From Actinoplanes siamensis (GTDB taxonomy: Bacteria; Actinomycetota; Actinomycetes; Mycobacteriales; Micromonosporaceae), in NCBI RefSeq assembly GCF_016862395.1, contig NZ_BOMW01000014.1, positions 1 through 64,000 on the forward strand: DNA of 64,000 bases, given 5' to 3'. Numbering within the stretch: position 1 is the stretch's first letter; the number at the start of each line of letters is the position of its first letter. Positions 41,483 to 49,161 of this stretch are shown here, piece after piece. Both the position numbers and the translations under genes were made by a program. The notes under the pieces were generated by a model. It was given only the letters and a program-made list of their open reading frames with translations. It did no database searches and had not been told where the DNA came from.

Positions 41483-43171
41483 TCACTGGTAGACGCGCAC
41501 GTAGTCGACCAGCATCCGGCTGGGGAACGGGGTGCTGGCGTCGATCGGACCGGGGAAGTCGCCACCGACGGCCAGGTTCAGGATCAGGTAGAACTGGTGG
41601 TCGTAGATCCACGGCCCGCGGGTGTTCTCCACGGTGTCCTTCGCCGCGGTGAAGACCAGCGTGTTGTCGAGGAAGAACCGCATCCCCTTGCTGTCCCACT
41701 CGACCGCCCAGACGTGGAAGTCCTGCGAGAGGTCCACCGTCGAGTACTTCTGGCCGTACCCGCCGGCCCCGTTGTACGCCGGCGCGTGCAGCGTCGAGTA
41801 CGCCTCGCTGGTGTTGCGCCCCAGCACCTCCATGATGTCGATCTCCCCGTTGTACGGCCACGGCCGTCCCTGCAGGAAGTCCGACCCCATCATCCAGAAG
41901 GCCGGCCACAGCCCGTTGCCCTTCGGCACCTTGATCCGTGCCTCGATCCGGCCGTACTGGACGTGGAACTTGTTGCTGGTGTTCATCCGCGCCGAGGTGT
42001 ACTGCCGGCCCTGGTAGTCCTGCTTGCGGGCCTCGACGACGAGCTGCCCGGCGCCGTTCATCGACGCGTTCTCGCTGTTCGGCGTGTAGTACTGGATCTC
42101 GCCGTTCTGCGGGACGCCCGGGTCGTACGTCCACTTCGAGGTGTCCGGCTTGGCTCCGTTCGCGCCGTTGAACTCGTCGGAGAAGACCAGCCGGGTGGCC
42201 GGGAAGGCGGGGTCGGCCGGCTTCGCGGGCGGGTCGACCGGGTTGCCGCCGGTGCCGTACACGCTGAACTCCCAGAGCGAGTATCCGTACGGGCCGCCGC
42301 GCGCCGTGCCGTACATCCGCACGTAGCGCCCGCTGCCGGTGGCGTTGATGACGTCCTTGAGGCCGTCACCGGTGGTGGTGGAGTAGATGGTGGTCCAGTT
42401 CGTGGCGTCCGGCGAGACCTGGATCTGGTAGGCCTTGCCGTACGCCGGGTCCCACTGCAGCACCACCTGGGTGACCTGCGCGGTCGCGCCGAGGTCGACG
42501 TAGATCCAGCCCGGGTCCACCCAGCCGTTCGTGGAGCTGGTGGCCCAGCGGCTGGCCGGGTCGTTGTCGAACGCCCTGTCGGCGGTGCACGGGTTGCAGT
42601 TGACGTCGTTCTGCTCGGAGGAGGCGCGCGCCGGTTTGCCGTACGACAGCAAGCGGTTCGTTGGGTTTGTCACGACGCTGCCGGAGAAGACCTGGAATTC
42701 CCAGAACGAGTAGCCGTACGCCTCCAGGGCGCGCTGCGTCAGGTTGATCCGGACGTAGCGCGCGGTCCCGGAGACCGTGACGCTCTGCTGGCCGCCGGTC
42801 GCCGTGGTGGTGGCGTAGGCCTGCGTGTAGGTGGCGCCGTCGGTGGAGAACTGGATCGTGAACGCCTTGGCGTAGGCGCCCTCCCAGTTGATCGCGATCC
42901 GGCTGACCGAGGTGGACGCGCCCAGGTCGACCTGGAACCACTGGCTCGCGGCGAACGCGCTCGACCAGCGGGTGCCGTTGTCGCCGTCGACCGCTGCGGT
43001 CGCCGGCGTGCCGGCCCACTCCGACGAGGATGCGGTGACCGGCTTGTTCTGCGAGACGAGTGTTTCCGCGGCCTGCGCGCCGCTGGGGGCGACGCACAGG
43101 GCGCCCAGCAGGCCGGCGACAGCCGCCATGGACCATCTTCGGGGGATTTTCCGGGCAGGGGACATCGACAT
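41483..43171 (-). CDS. Secreted GH16 beta-glucanase with two discoidin domains
   Basis: The protein (562 aa) has a Sec signal peptide (about 1-35, ending AQAAE). Two F5/8 type C domains follow (about 36-165 and 170-315, each with a WFQVDLG or WIYVDLG centre and a YSFWEFQVF/YSLWEFSVY end). The C-terminal GH16 domain (about 325-562) has GEIDIMEVLG, with Glu443, Asp445 and Glu448 as catalytic ExDxxE residues. It probably hydrolyses beta-1,3- or mixed-linked glucan, the discoidin pair binding substrate. GGGAG precedes the ATG. Palindromes in the 43.28-43.37 kb leader suggest sugar-dependent regulation. Confidence 0.94.
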   Translation of the reverse strand: MSMSPARKIPRRWSMAAVAGLLGALCVAPSGAQAAETLVSQNKPVTASSSEWAGTPATAAVDGDNGTRWSSAFAASQWFQVDLGASTSVSRIAINWEGAYAKAFTIQFSTDGATYTQAYATTTATGGQQSVTVSGTARYVRINLTQRALEAYGYSFWEFQVFSGSVVTNPTNRLLSYGKPARASSEQNDVNCNPCTADRAFDNDPASRWATSSTNGWVDPGWIYVDLGATAQVTQVVLQWDPAYGKAYQIQVSPDATNWTTIYSTTTGDGLKDVINATGSGRYVRMYGTARGGPYGYSLWEFSVYGTGGNPVDPPAKPADPAFPATRLVFSDEFNGANGAKPDTSKWTYDPGVPQNGEIQYYTPNSENASMNGAGQLVVEARKQDYQGRQYTSARMNTSNKFHVQYGRIEARIKVPKGNGLWPAFWMMGSDFLQGRPWPYNGEIDIMEVLGRNTSEAYSTLHAPAYNGAGGYGQKYSTVDLSQDFHVWAVEWDSKGMRFFLDNTLVFTAAKDTVENTRGPWIYDHQFYLILNLAVGGDFPGPIDASTPFPSRMLVDYVRVYQ

Positions 43172-43278
43172 GGGTACTCCCTGGAGGATGTGTCGAAGCT
43201 GTTTCCACCTGAGGAACACGTTGTGAAACCGCTCTTGCCGGACACTGTGTCGCCGCGGTGAACCGGTGTCAATGGGTG

Positions 43279-43365
43279 GCCGGAACCGGTTCCGGCAGCG
43301 GTTCCGGCGTTGCCGCAGGTCAACCGCGACGTGGGCGGTGGCCGGGGTGGGAGGTTCCGGAACCG
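43279..43365. promoter_or_regulatory. Cluster of GGTTCCGG-type palindromes upstream of GH16/acetyltransferase
   Basis: An 18-bp perfect palindrome (43279-43296, centre AACC/GGTT), a half-site repeat CGGTTCCGGC (43299-43308) and a second palindrome GGTTCCGGAACC (43354-43365) share the same GGTTCCGG core. They occupy the divergent gap between the glucanase and the acetyltransferase-TetR operon. Confidence 0.45.
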
Positions 43366-43421
43366 TCCGCCGCCCGGAAAAGACCATTGCGGGGTACGGC
43401 CGCGGCGCCGGTCCATAGCTA

Positions 43422-43435
43422 TGTACGCTCGTACA
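43422..43435. promoter_or_regulatory. TetR-type operator candidate abutting the acetyltransferase start
   Basis: TGTACG-CT-CGTACA is an exact inverted repeat one base before the ATG at 43437. It overlaps the region where the -10 and transcript start should lie. The second gene of the operon encodes a TetR regulator, so autoregulation is the simplest reading. Confidence 0.6.
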
Positions 43436-43436
43436 C

Positions 43437-44015
43437 ATGACCTCTCCTGACGCACGGTCCATGCGCGAGCGCATGCTCGCCGGCGACCTGTACATCGCCG
43501 ACGACCCGGAGCTGGCCGAGGCGGCGCTGCGCGCGTTCGACCTGATGGACGAGTTCAACGCGACGCCGATCCGCAACTTCGACGAGCGCCGCCGCCTGCT
43601 TGCCGACCTGTTCGGCGAGGTGGGCGAGGGGGTGGAGATCCGGCCACCGCTGCGGGTCGACTACGGCCGGCACATCCGGGTGGGCGCGCGCACGTTCGCC
43701 AACTTCGGCCTGGTCGCGCTCGACGTCGCTCCGATCACCATCGGCGCGGACGTGCAGATCGGCACGAACGTCCAGCTGCTCACGCCCACCCACCCGATCG
43801 AGGCGGGCCCCCGCCGGGACAGGTGGGAGGCCGCGAAGCCGATAGTCATCGGCGACAACGTCTGGCTCGGCTCCGGAACGATCGTGCTGCCCGGCGTCAC
43901 GATCGGGGAGAACACGGTGGTGGGGGCGGGCTCCGTGGTGACCCGCGATCTGCCGGCCGATGTCGTGGCGGTGGGCAACCCGGCGCGCGTGGTCCGTACC
44001 ATCGATCCTTCTTGA
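43437..44015 (+). CDS. Maltose/galactoside O-acetyltransferase-like protein (Maa/LacA/NodL family)
   Basis: The protein (192 aa) has the N-terminal mac domain (about 5-55: MRERMLAGDLYIADDPELAE) and hexapeptide-repeat left-handed beta-helix turns (ITIGADVQIGTNVQLLTP; LPGVTIGENTVVGAGSV). It closes with PADVVAVGNPARVVR. Members acetylate free sugars using acetyl-CoA. The start lies one base past a TetR-type palindrome, so the mRNA may be nearly leaderless. The TetR gene follows after 20 bases. Confidence 0.92.
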   Translation: MTSPDARSMRERMLAGDLYIADDPELAEAALRAFDLMDEFNATPIRNFDERRRLLADLFGEVGEGVEIRPPLRVDYGRHIRVGARTFANFGLVALDVAPITIGADVQIGTNVQLLTPTHPIEAGPRRDRWEAAKPIVIGDNVWLGSGTIVLPGVTIGENTVVGAGSVVTRDLPADVVAVGNPARVVRTIDPS

Positions 44016-44035
44016 TCGTGTCCCAGGAGGCCGGT

Positions 44036-44599
44036 GTGACAGATGACCCGCGGACGGCCCGGCGGGCCCGGCGGCACGACCCGGGCCGCCGGGACCGGCT
44101 GATCGACGCGGCGCTGCACGTCATCGCGGAGCGCGGCGTCGCCGGCACCACGCACCGGGAGATCGCCCGGGTGGCCGACGTGCCGCTCGGGTCGATGACC
44201 TATCACTTCAGCTCGCTGGACGAGGTGCTGGCGGAGGCGTTCACCCGGCACGCCGCGGCGGCGGCCGAGGTCTTCGACGAGCGGCTGGGCGCCGCCACCG
44301 ACCGGGACAGCGCGATCGAGGCGGTTATCACGCTGATCCGCGACGACCTGATCGGCTCGCCGAACGACTTGGTGATGGCCGTCGAGTTGTATGTCGCGGC
44401 GGCCCGCAAGCCGGCGTTGCGGGCCGTCACGCAGGGCTGGATGCAGCGCAGCCGGGACGCGCTGGAGCGGCACTTCGACCCGACGACCGCCCGCGAGCTG
44501 GACGCGCTGATCGAGGGGCTGGTGCTGCACAGCGTGCTCTCCACCGACCCGATGACCCCGGACCAGATCCGGCACGCCGTCGAGCGGTACCTCCGCTGA
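44036..44599 (+). CDS. TetR-family transcriptional regulator
   Basis: The protein (187 aa) starts at a GTG behind CAGGAGG. The N-terminal helix-turn-helix is DRLIDAALHVIAERGVAGTT and HREIARVADVPLGSMTYHF. The C-terminal ligand-binding part is all-helical with unknown ligand. It is co-transcribed with the acetyltransferase and probably represses that operon through the palindrome at 43422-43435, perhaps responding to a sugar or small hydrophobic compound. Confidence 0.9.
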   Translation: MTDDPRTARRARRHDPGRRDRLIDAALHVIAERGVAGTTHREIARVADVPLGSMTYHFSSLDEVLAEAFTRHAAAAAEVFDERLGAATDRDSAIEAVITLIRDDLIGSPNDLVMAVELYVAAARKPALRAVTQGWMQRSRDALERHFDPTTARELDALIEGLVLHSVLSTDPMTPDQIRHAVERYLR

Positions 44600-44745
44600 C
44601 GCGGTGCCCACCGGTGTCACGTCGCCGCTGAACGCCCGGCTGCGGCGCGGCTTCGCCGTTGCGTGCGGCGATTGTCACTGAGCGCGGCGGTTTCCGTGCG
44701 CGGGGCGACTACTGCCGGCGGGGCGGTTACTGCAAAGATACTTTA

Positions 44746-45471
44746 ATGATCGCCTTTGAACTCGCGGTTCAGGATGCGCACGGCCTCACCGTGGCGACCC
44801 GGCTCGGCGTCGACCGGATCGAGTTGTGCTCCGCGCTGGCCCTCGGCGGCGTCACCCCGTCACTCGGCCTGATCGAGGCCGCCGTGTCGATGCCCGGCGC
44901 CGTGCCCGTCCACGTGCTGGTCCGCCCCCGGCCGGGCGACTTCGCCTACGAGCCCGCCGAGGTGGCCACCACTGTCCGCGACGTGCGGCACGCCCTCGCC
45001 GCTGGCGCCGCCGGTGTGGTGATCGGCGGTGTCCGGGCCGGGCGGATCGACACCGGCCTGGTGACGAGCGTGGTCGATGCCGCCGGGCCGGCGACCGTGA
45101 CGTTCCACCGGGCGTTCGATCTGCTGCCCGAGCCGGTGGAGGCCATCGAGACGCTGCTCGCTCTGGGGGTTCGCCGCGTGCTGACCGGTGGCGGGCCAAC
45201 CACTGTCGGCGACTCCCTGCCGGCGCTGGCACGGCTGGTCGCCGCCGCCGCGGACCGCCTGGAGATCATGGCCGGCGGCGGGGTCCGGGCGGATCTGGTC
45301 GGCGCGCTGGTCCGGACCGGCGTGCCGGCGATCCACGCCTCGGCCAAGCGTGCCGTCACCGAAACGGTGGACCTGACGCTGGGCACGGCGGCGCCGCCGG
45401 ACGCGGCCCGCGAGACCACCGACGAGCAGGAGGCCTCCCGCATTCTCGCCGCCCTCCGCACCCACCTCTGA
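44746..45471 (+). CDS. cutC: Copper homeostasis protein CutC
   Basis: The protein (241 aa) is a TIM barrel with the CutC segments FELAVQDAHGLTVATRLGVDRIELC (stated as residues 4-28), GGVTPSLGLIE, HVLVRPRPGDFAYEP, VTFHRAFDLLP and IMAGGGVRADLVG. It is a cytosolic protein linked to copper tolerance in enterobacteria; its biochemical role is unsettled. The first visible ATG with correct family spacing is at 44746, in an A/T-rich spot (AAAGATACTTTA). Confidence 0.93.
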   Translation: MIAFELAVQDAHGLTVATRLGVDRIELCSALALGGVTPSLGLIEAAVSMPGAVPVHVLVRPRPGDFAYEPAEVATTVRDVRHALAAGAAGVVIGGVRAGRIDTGLVTSVVDAAGPATVTFHRAFDLLPEPVEAIETLLALGVRRVLTGGGPTTVGDSLPALARLVAAAADRLEIMAGGGVRADLVGALVRTGVPAIHASAKRAVTETVDLTLGTAAPPDAARETTDEQEASRILAALRTHL

Positions 45472-45502
45472 CCGAGCCCGGCCAGAGACCTCTGGCGTCC
45501 GG

Positions 45503-45520
45503 CCAGCCGCGCGCGGCTGG
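45503..45520. terminator. Palindromic hairpin between cutC and the diguanylate cyclase gene
   Basis: CCAGCCGCGCGCGGCTGG is an exact 18-bp palindrome that can fold with a CGCG loop. A smaller inverted repeat, GCCAGAG-AC-CTCTGGC (45481-45496), lies just before it. Both genes converge here. Confidence 0.45.
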
Positions 45521-45553
45521 GCGTCAGGGGTGAGTCGCGCCGGGGCGCGGGCC

Positions 45554-47080
45554 TCAGGCGGCCGGCTGGGCTTCCAGGCTCTCCTGCCAGACCGCCCAGC
45601 GCGTCTGCGGGCCGAGCGCCTTCGCGCGGTACATGGCCAGGTCGGCACGGTGGACGATCTCGTCGTGGGTCAGCTCGCCCGGCGCCGACACCGCCACCCC
45701 GATGCTCGCGGCCAGCGGGACCAGCTGGTTGTCGACCGCCACCGGACCCATCGCCGCCGCGATCCGGCCGGCCACGTCGTACGCCTGCTCCGGGTATTCG
45801 AGATCGGTCAGCACCACCGAGAACTCGTCACCGCCCATCCGGCACGGCAGGCCCGGGGCGGGGACGCAGCGGCGCAGCACCTGCGCGAACTCGACCAGCA
45901 CCAGATCGCCGGAGTTGTGGCCCAGGGTGTCGTTGACCTCCTTGAACCTGTTCATGTCGATCACCAGCACGGCGCAGTACAGGCCGGTCCGCGCGTTGCG
46001 GGCCAGGTTGCGATGTGAGGTGGCGCGGAACCGGGCCCGGTTGGCCAGCCCGGTCAGGCCGTCGGTCAGCGCCTGCTCGTCGCTCTCCCGCTGGACCAGC
46101 TTCTGGCGGAACAGCACGAGCGTGCTCAGCACCGTCCCGCCGATCGCCAGGCCGCCCCACGGGTAGAGCGACTGCTCCTGCCACGCGGCGGTCAGCATCA
46201 GCGCGTGCGCCATCGCGACCGCCGCGAACGGCAGGTACTGACTGTGCCGGGGGGTGCCGCGGATCTCGCGCGGGCCGGCCGCGTTGGTCCGGCACTGCTC
46301 GGCGGCGGCCGCCGCCAGCAGCGCGTCGGCGGTGATCCAGCAGACGAGCTGCCACGGCGAGTGCATCTCGATCTGCCCGTGCCCGTGCAGGTATCCGTGC
46401 ACCCCGTCGCCGGCCAACAGCACCAGGGTGCCGGCCGCGAGCAGGCGCAGCGGGCGCAGCGCGGACGGGTCCGAGCCGCGCAGCAGCGCGCGGGCCACCA
46501 CGAACAGCAGCGCCAGGTCGGCGATCGGGTAGACCCCGGCCGCCACCACCACGGCCAGGGACAGGCCGTGCGCGTCGACGTACGGGCCGAACGACACGTA
46601 CCAGAGCAGCACCATGCCGCCGGCCAGCACCGTGCCGGCGTCCAGCGCGGCCTTCCAGCGCTCCCGGCCGGTGGTCGGCGCCAGCGGGAACCGCTGCAGC
46701 GCGACCAGCAGGGTGAGTACGAACACGACGTGCGTGACGTCGTCGGCGGCGGTGATCCCGGCCGCGCGCAGCCCGGCGAACAGCAGCGGGGAGATGATCA
46801 GCACGGCGAGGCTGACGGTGACCGCCCGCCAGGCCTGCCGGAGCCGGGGCAGCATCGCCGGTGACCGGGCCGCGCGGATCGCGGCGGCCATGCCGATCAC
46901 CCCGAACAGCACCCGGGCGCCCTCGGCGACGGCCTCGTGCCCGACGGTGGACAGCACCAGCACGGCGACGTACAGCAGACCGAGTGCCAGGTGCACCTGT
47001 GGCACACGTCTCGACCAGGTGTGCAAGTGTCTCTCCTCCGCCGCGTCGACCAGCCTTTGATCGGACGGGGAGCGGGCCAC
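45554..47080 (-). CDS. Membrane diguanylate cyclase (GGDEF)
   Basis: The protein (508 aa) starts at GTG. About eight to nine membrane helices fill residues 25-320, of the multi-helix sensor kind seen in actinobacterial GGDEF proteins. A C-terminal GGDEF domain (about 335-500) has LTDGLTGLANRARF, VLVIDMNRFKEVNDTLGH and an intact RMGGDEFSVVL, with no RxxD site before it and no EAL domain. It should synthesise c-di-GMP. It diverges from the SfnB-like gene, with 32 bases between the starts. Confidence 0.92.
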   Translation of the reverse strand: MARSPSDQRLVDAAEERHLHTWSRRVPQVHLALGLLYVAVLVLSTVGHEAVAEGARVLFGVIGMAAAIRAARSPAMLPRLRQAWRAVTVSLAVLIISPLLFAGLRAAGITAADDVTHVVFVLTLLVALQRFPLAPTTGRERWKAALDAGTVLAGGMVLLWYVSFGPYVDAHGLSLAVVVAAGVYPIADLALLFVVARALLRGSDPSALRPLRLLAAGTLVLLAGDGVHGYLHGHGQIEMHSPWQLVCWITADALLAAAAAEQCRTNAAGPREIRGTPRHSQYLPFAAVAMAHALMLTAAWQEQSLYPWGGLAIGGTVLSTLVLFRQKLVQRESDEQALTDGLTGLANRARFRATSHRNLARNARTGLYCAVLVIDMNRFKEVNDTLGHNSGDLVLVEFAQVLRRCVPAPGLPCRMGGDEFSVVLTDLEYPEQAYDVAGRIAAAMGPVAVDNQLVPLAASIGVAVSAPGELTHDEIVHRADLAMYRAKALGPQTRWAVWQESLEAQPAA

Positions 47081-47112
47081 TTGAGGAGCCGGCGGCTCCC
47101 TAGCATCGGTGG

Positions 47113-48294
47113 ATGCCAGTTCCGCAGACCCACGACGACGCCGTAGCTGCCGCCCACCGGCTCGCCGCCGAGATCGCCCCCGGCGCCATCCAGCGTGACC
47201 GCGACGGCGCGACGGTGATCCCCTCCGCCGCGCTCGCCGCGCTCGACTCCTCCGGCCTGCTGGCCATCACGGTCCCGGCCGCCGACGGCGGCCCGGGTCT
47301 CGGCCCGCGCACGCTGGCCGAGGTGGCCCGGATCGTCGCCGCCGCCGACCCGTCGATCGCCCAGGTCCCGCAGGCGCACTTCCTGCTGGTCGACGTGCTC
47401 GCCGTGCACGGCGGCCCGGAGGCGCGCAAACGGCTCTTCGGCGAGGTGCTCGCCGGCCGCCGGCTCGGCAACGCGCTCGCCGAGCGAGGCGGGAAACACG
47501 CCCAGGATCTGCGCACGAGGATCGCCGGCGGCCGGCTCAGCGGCGTGAAGTACTACACCACAGGGGCGCTGACCAGCGCCTGGATCGCGGTCAGCGCGCT
47601 CGACGAGCAGGGCCGGCTGGTGCTGGCGTTCGTCGCCCGCGACGCCGACGGGGTGGCCGTCGACACCGACTGGGACATGGTCGGCCAGCGCGCGACGATC
47701 AGCGGCACCGCCACGTTCACCGAGGTGCCGGTCGAGCCGGGACTGCGGCTGGACTACGCGCACGCCTACGAGCAGCCGCAGCAGCTGGGCGCGCGGGCGC
47801 AGCTCTATCACGCCGCGATCGAGGTGGGCATCGCCGGCGCGGCCCTGCGGGACGCGCGGACCTATCTGCGGACGAAGGCGCGCCCGTCCACCGAAGCGGT
47901 CCGGGCCGGCGCCGAGACCGCTGCGGACGACCCGCACGTGCGGCACCGGTACGGCCGGCTCGCCACCCGGGTCCGGGCCGCCGAGGCGCTGCTGGACTCC
48001 GCCGCCCGTACCCTCGCATCGATCACCCTGACCCCGGCGGACGCGCGGGCCGCGGCCGAGGGCTCGCTCGCCGTCGCGGCCGCGAAGGCCTTCGGCAGCG
48101 AGATCGCGGTGGAGGCCGGCTCGGAGCTGTTCCAGATGTGCGGCACGAGCTCCGCCGCCGCGAAGTACGACCTGGACCGGCACTGGCGCAACGCCCGCAC
48201 GCACAGCGTGTACGACCCGCTCGACTGGAAGTACGCCCACCTCGCCGCGTACGAGCTCGCTGACGTGCTGCCGCCGAACCACGGGCAGCTCTGA
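47113..48294 (+). CDS. SfnB/DszC-like flavin-dependent acyl-CoA-dehydrogenase-fold oxidoreductase
   Basis: The protein (393 aa) has LAAEIAPGAIQRDRDGAT, the FAD-binding GNALAERGGKHAQDL, KYYTTGALTSAWIAV and WDMVGQRATISGTATF, with a C-terminal HWRNARTHSVYDPLDWKYAHLAAYEL (residues about 358-383). These are traits of SfnB-type sulfur acquisition oxidoreductases rather than fatty-acid dehydrogenases. The likely role is release of sulfur from organosulfur compounds during sulfate limitation. No ssu or tau genes are adjacent. Confidence 0.88.
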   Translation: MPVPQTHDDAVAAAHRLAAEIAPGAIQRDRDGATVIPSAALAALDSSGLLAITVPAADGGPGLGPRTLAEVARIVAAADPSIAQVPQAHFLLVDVLAVHGGPEARKRLFGEVLAGRRLGNALAERGGKHAQDLRTRIAGGRLSGVKYYTTGALTSAWIAVSALDEQGRLVLAFVARDADGVAVDTDWDMVGQRATISGTATFTEVPVEPGLRLDYAHAYEQPQQLGARAQLYHAAIEVGIAGAALRDARTYLRTKARPSTEAVRAGAETAADDPHVRHRYGRLATRVRAAEALLDSAARTLASITLTPADARAAAEGSLAVAAAKAFGSEIAVEAGSELFQMCGTSSAAAKYDLDRHWRNARTHSVYDPLDWKYAHLAAYELADVLPPNHGQL

Positions 48295-48405
48295 CGGCGC
48301 GCCGGGCGGCGACCGCGAGGCCAGCGCAGGAGGAGTGCGCGTCCACGGGCGTTCCCGGGGACGCGGGGCGGCGCCGGAGATGTTGCGCCCGGTGGCGCGG
48401 GGAGC

Positions 48406-49068
48406 TCAGCCGGTGTAGCGGAAGGACGCGAACACCACGTCCGCGCTGTGCTCGAAGCCGAGCCGCCCGTACAGCCGGATCGCGTTCTCGTTGTCGTGCA
48501 CGGCGTGCAGGAACGGCAGCTCACCGCGGGTCAGGATGCCGGCCGCGACGGCGAGCGTGAGCCGGGCGCCCAGGCCCTGGCCGCGGAACTCCGGGTCGGT
48601 GCAGACCGCTGACACCTCGGTCCACCCGGGCATCCGGAAGCGCTCGCCGGCCATCGAGACGAGCCGGCCGTCTTTCGCGCGGATGCCCAGGTACCGGCCG
48701 AGGTCGAGGGTGCGCTTGCGGAACGGCCCGGGTTGCGCGCGGGCGACCAGCTCGAGCATCTCCGGCACGTCGTGCTCGGTCAGCGGGACGGCCTCCGGGT
48801 CGCCGGCCGCGGACATCGCCGTGCCGACCATCTGCACGCCGCGCATCCGGGACTCCTCCACCCAGCCCGGCGGCGGGGTCAGCGAGGGGCCGGTGAGCAC
48901 CGCGTGGTGGGTCAGCGTGGTCAGGTCACGCCAGGCGGCCGGGTCGGCCGGGTCGCTCAGCGCGCAGAACGGGGCGATCTCGGGCAGGTATCGGGCGGCG
49001 TCTCCGGCGGCCTCGGCGTAGCCGGCCTGTGGCCCGGAGAGGGCGGCCCACACGGGGTTGTTCAACAC
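48406..49068 (-). CDS. GNAT-family N-acetyltransferase (FR47-like)
   Basis: The protein is 220 aa from the GTG at 49068 (VLNNPVWAALSGP), the start suggested by family similarity; a GTG at 49125 would add 19 residues. The C-terminal GNAT core has EVSAVCTDPEFRGQGLGARL (acetyl-CoA loop RGQGLG) and HDNENAIRLYGRLGFEHS. The N-terminal half (RYLPEIAPFCAL; LTTLTHHAVLTGPSL) is the variable domain of this subfamily. Substrate unknown. Confidence 0.86.
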   Translation of the reverse strand: MLNNPVWAALSGPQAGYAEAAGDAARYLPEIAPFCALSDPADPAAWRDLTTLTHHAVLTGPSLTPPPGWVEESRMRGVQMVGTAMSAAGDPEAVPLTEHDVPEMLELVARAQPGPFRKRTLDLGRYLGIRAKDGRLVSMAGERFRMPGWTEVSAVCTDPEFRGQGLGARLTLAVAAGILTRGELPFLHAVHDNENAIRLYGRLGFEHSADVVFASFRYTG

Positions 49069-49161
49069 CCCTGTGACCCTGCCCTCTACCGGCCGGTCGC
49101 GCCAGCCGATAACCGCTCGCCTCACCTTGTGAGTGAGTGTTCGGTTACCGACAGTTCCCTT

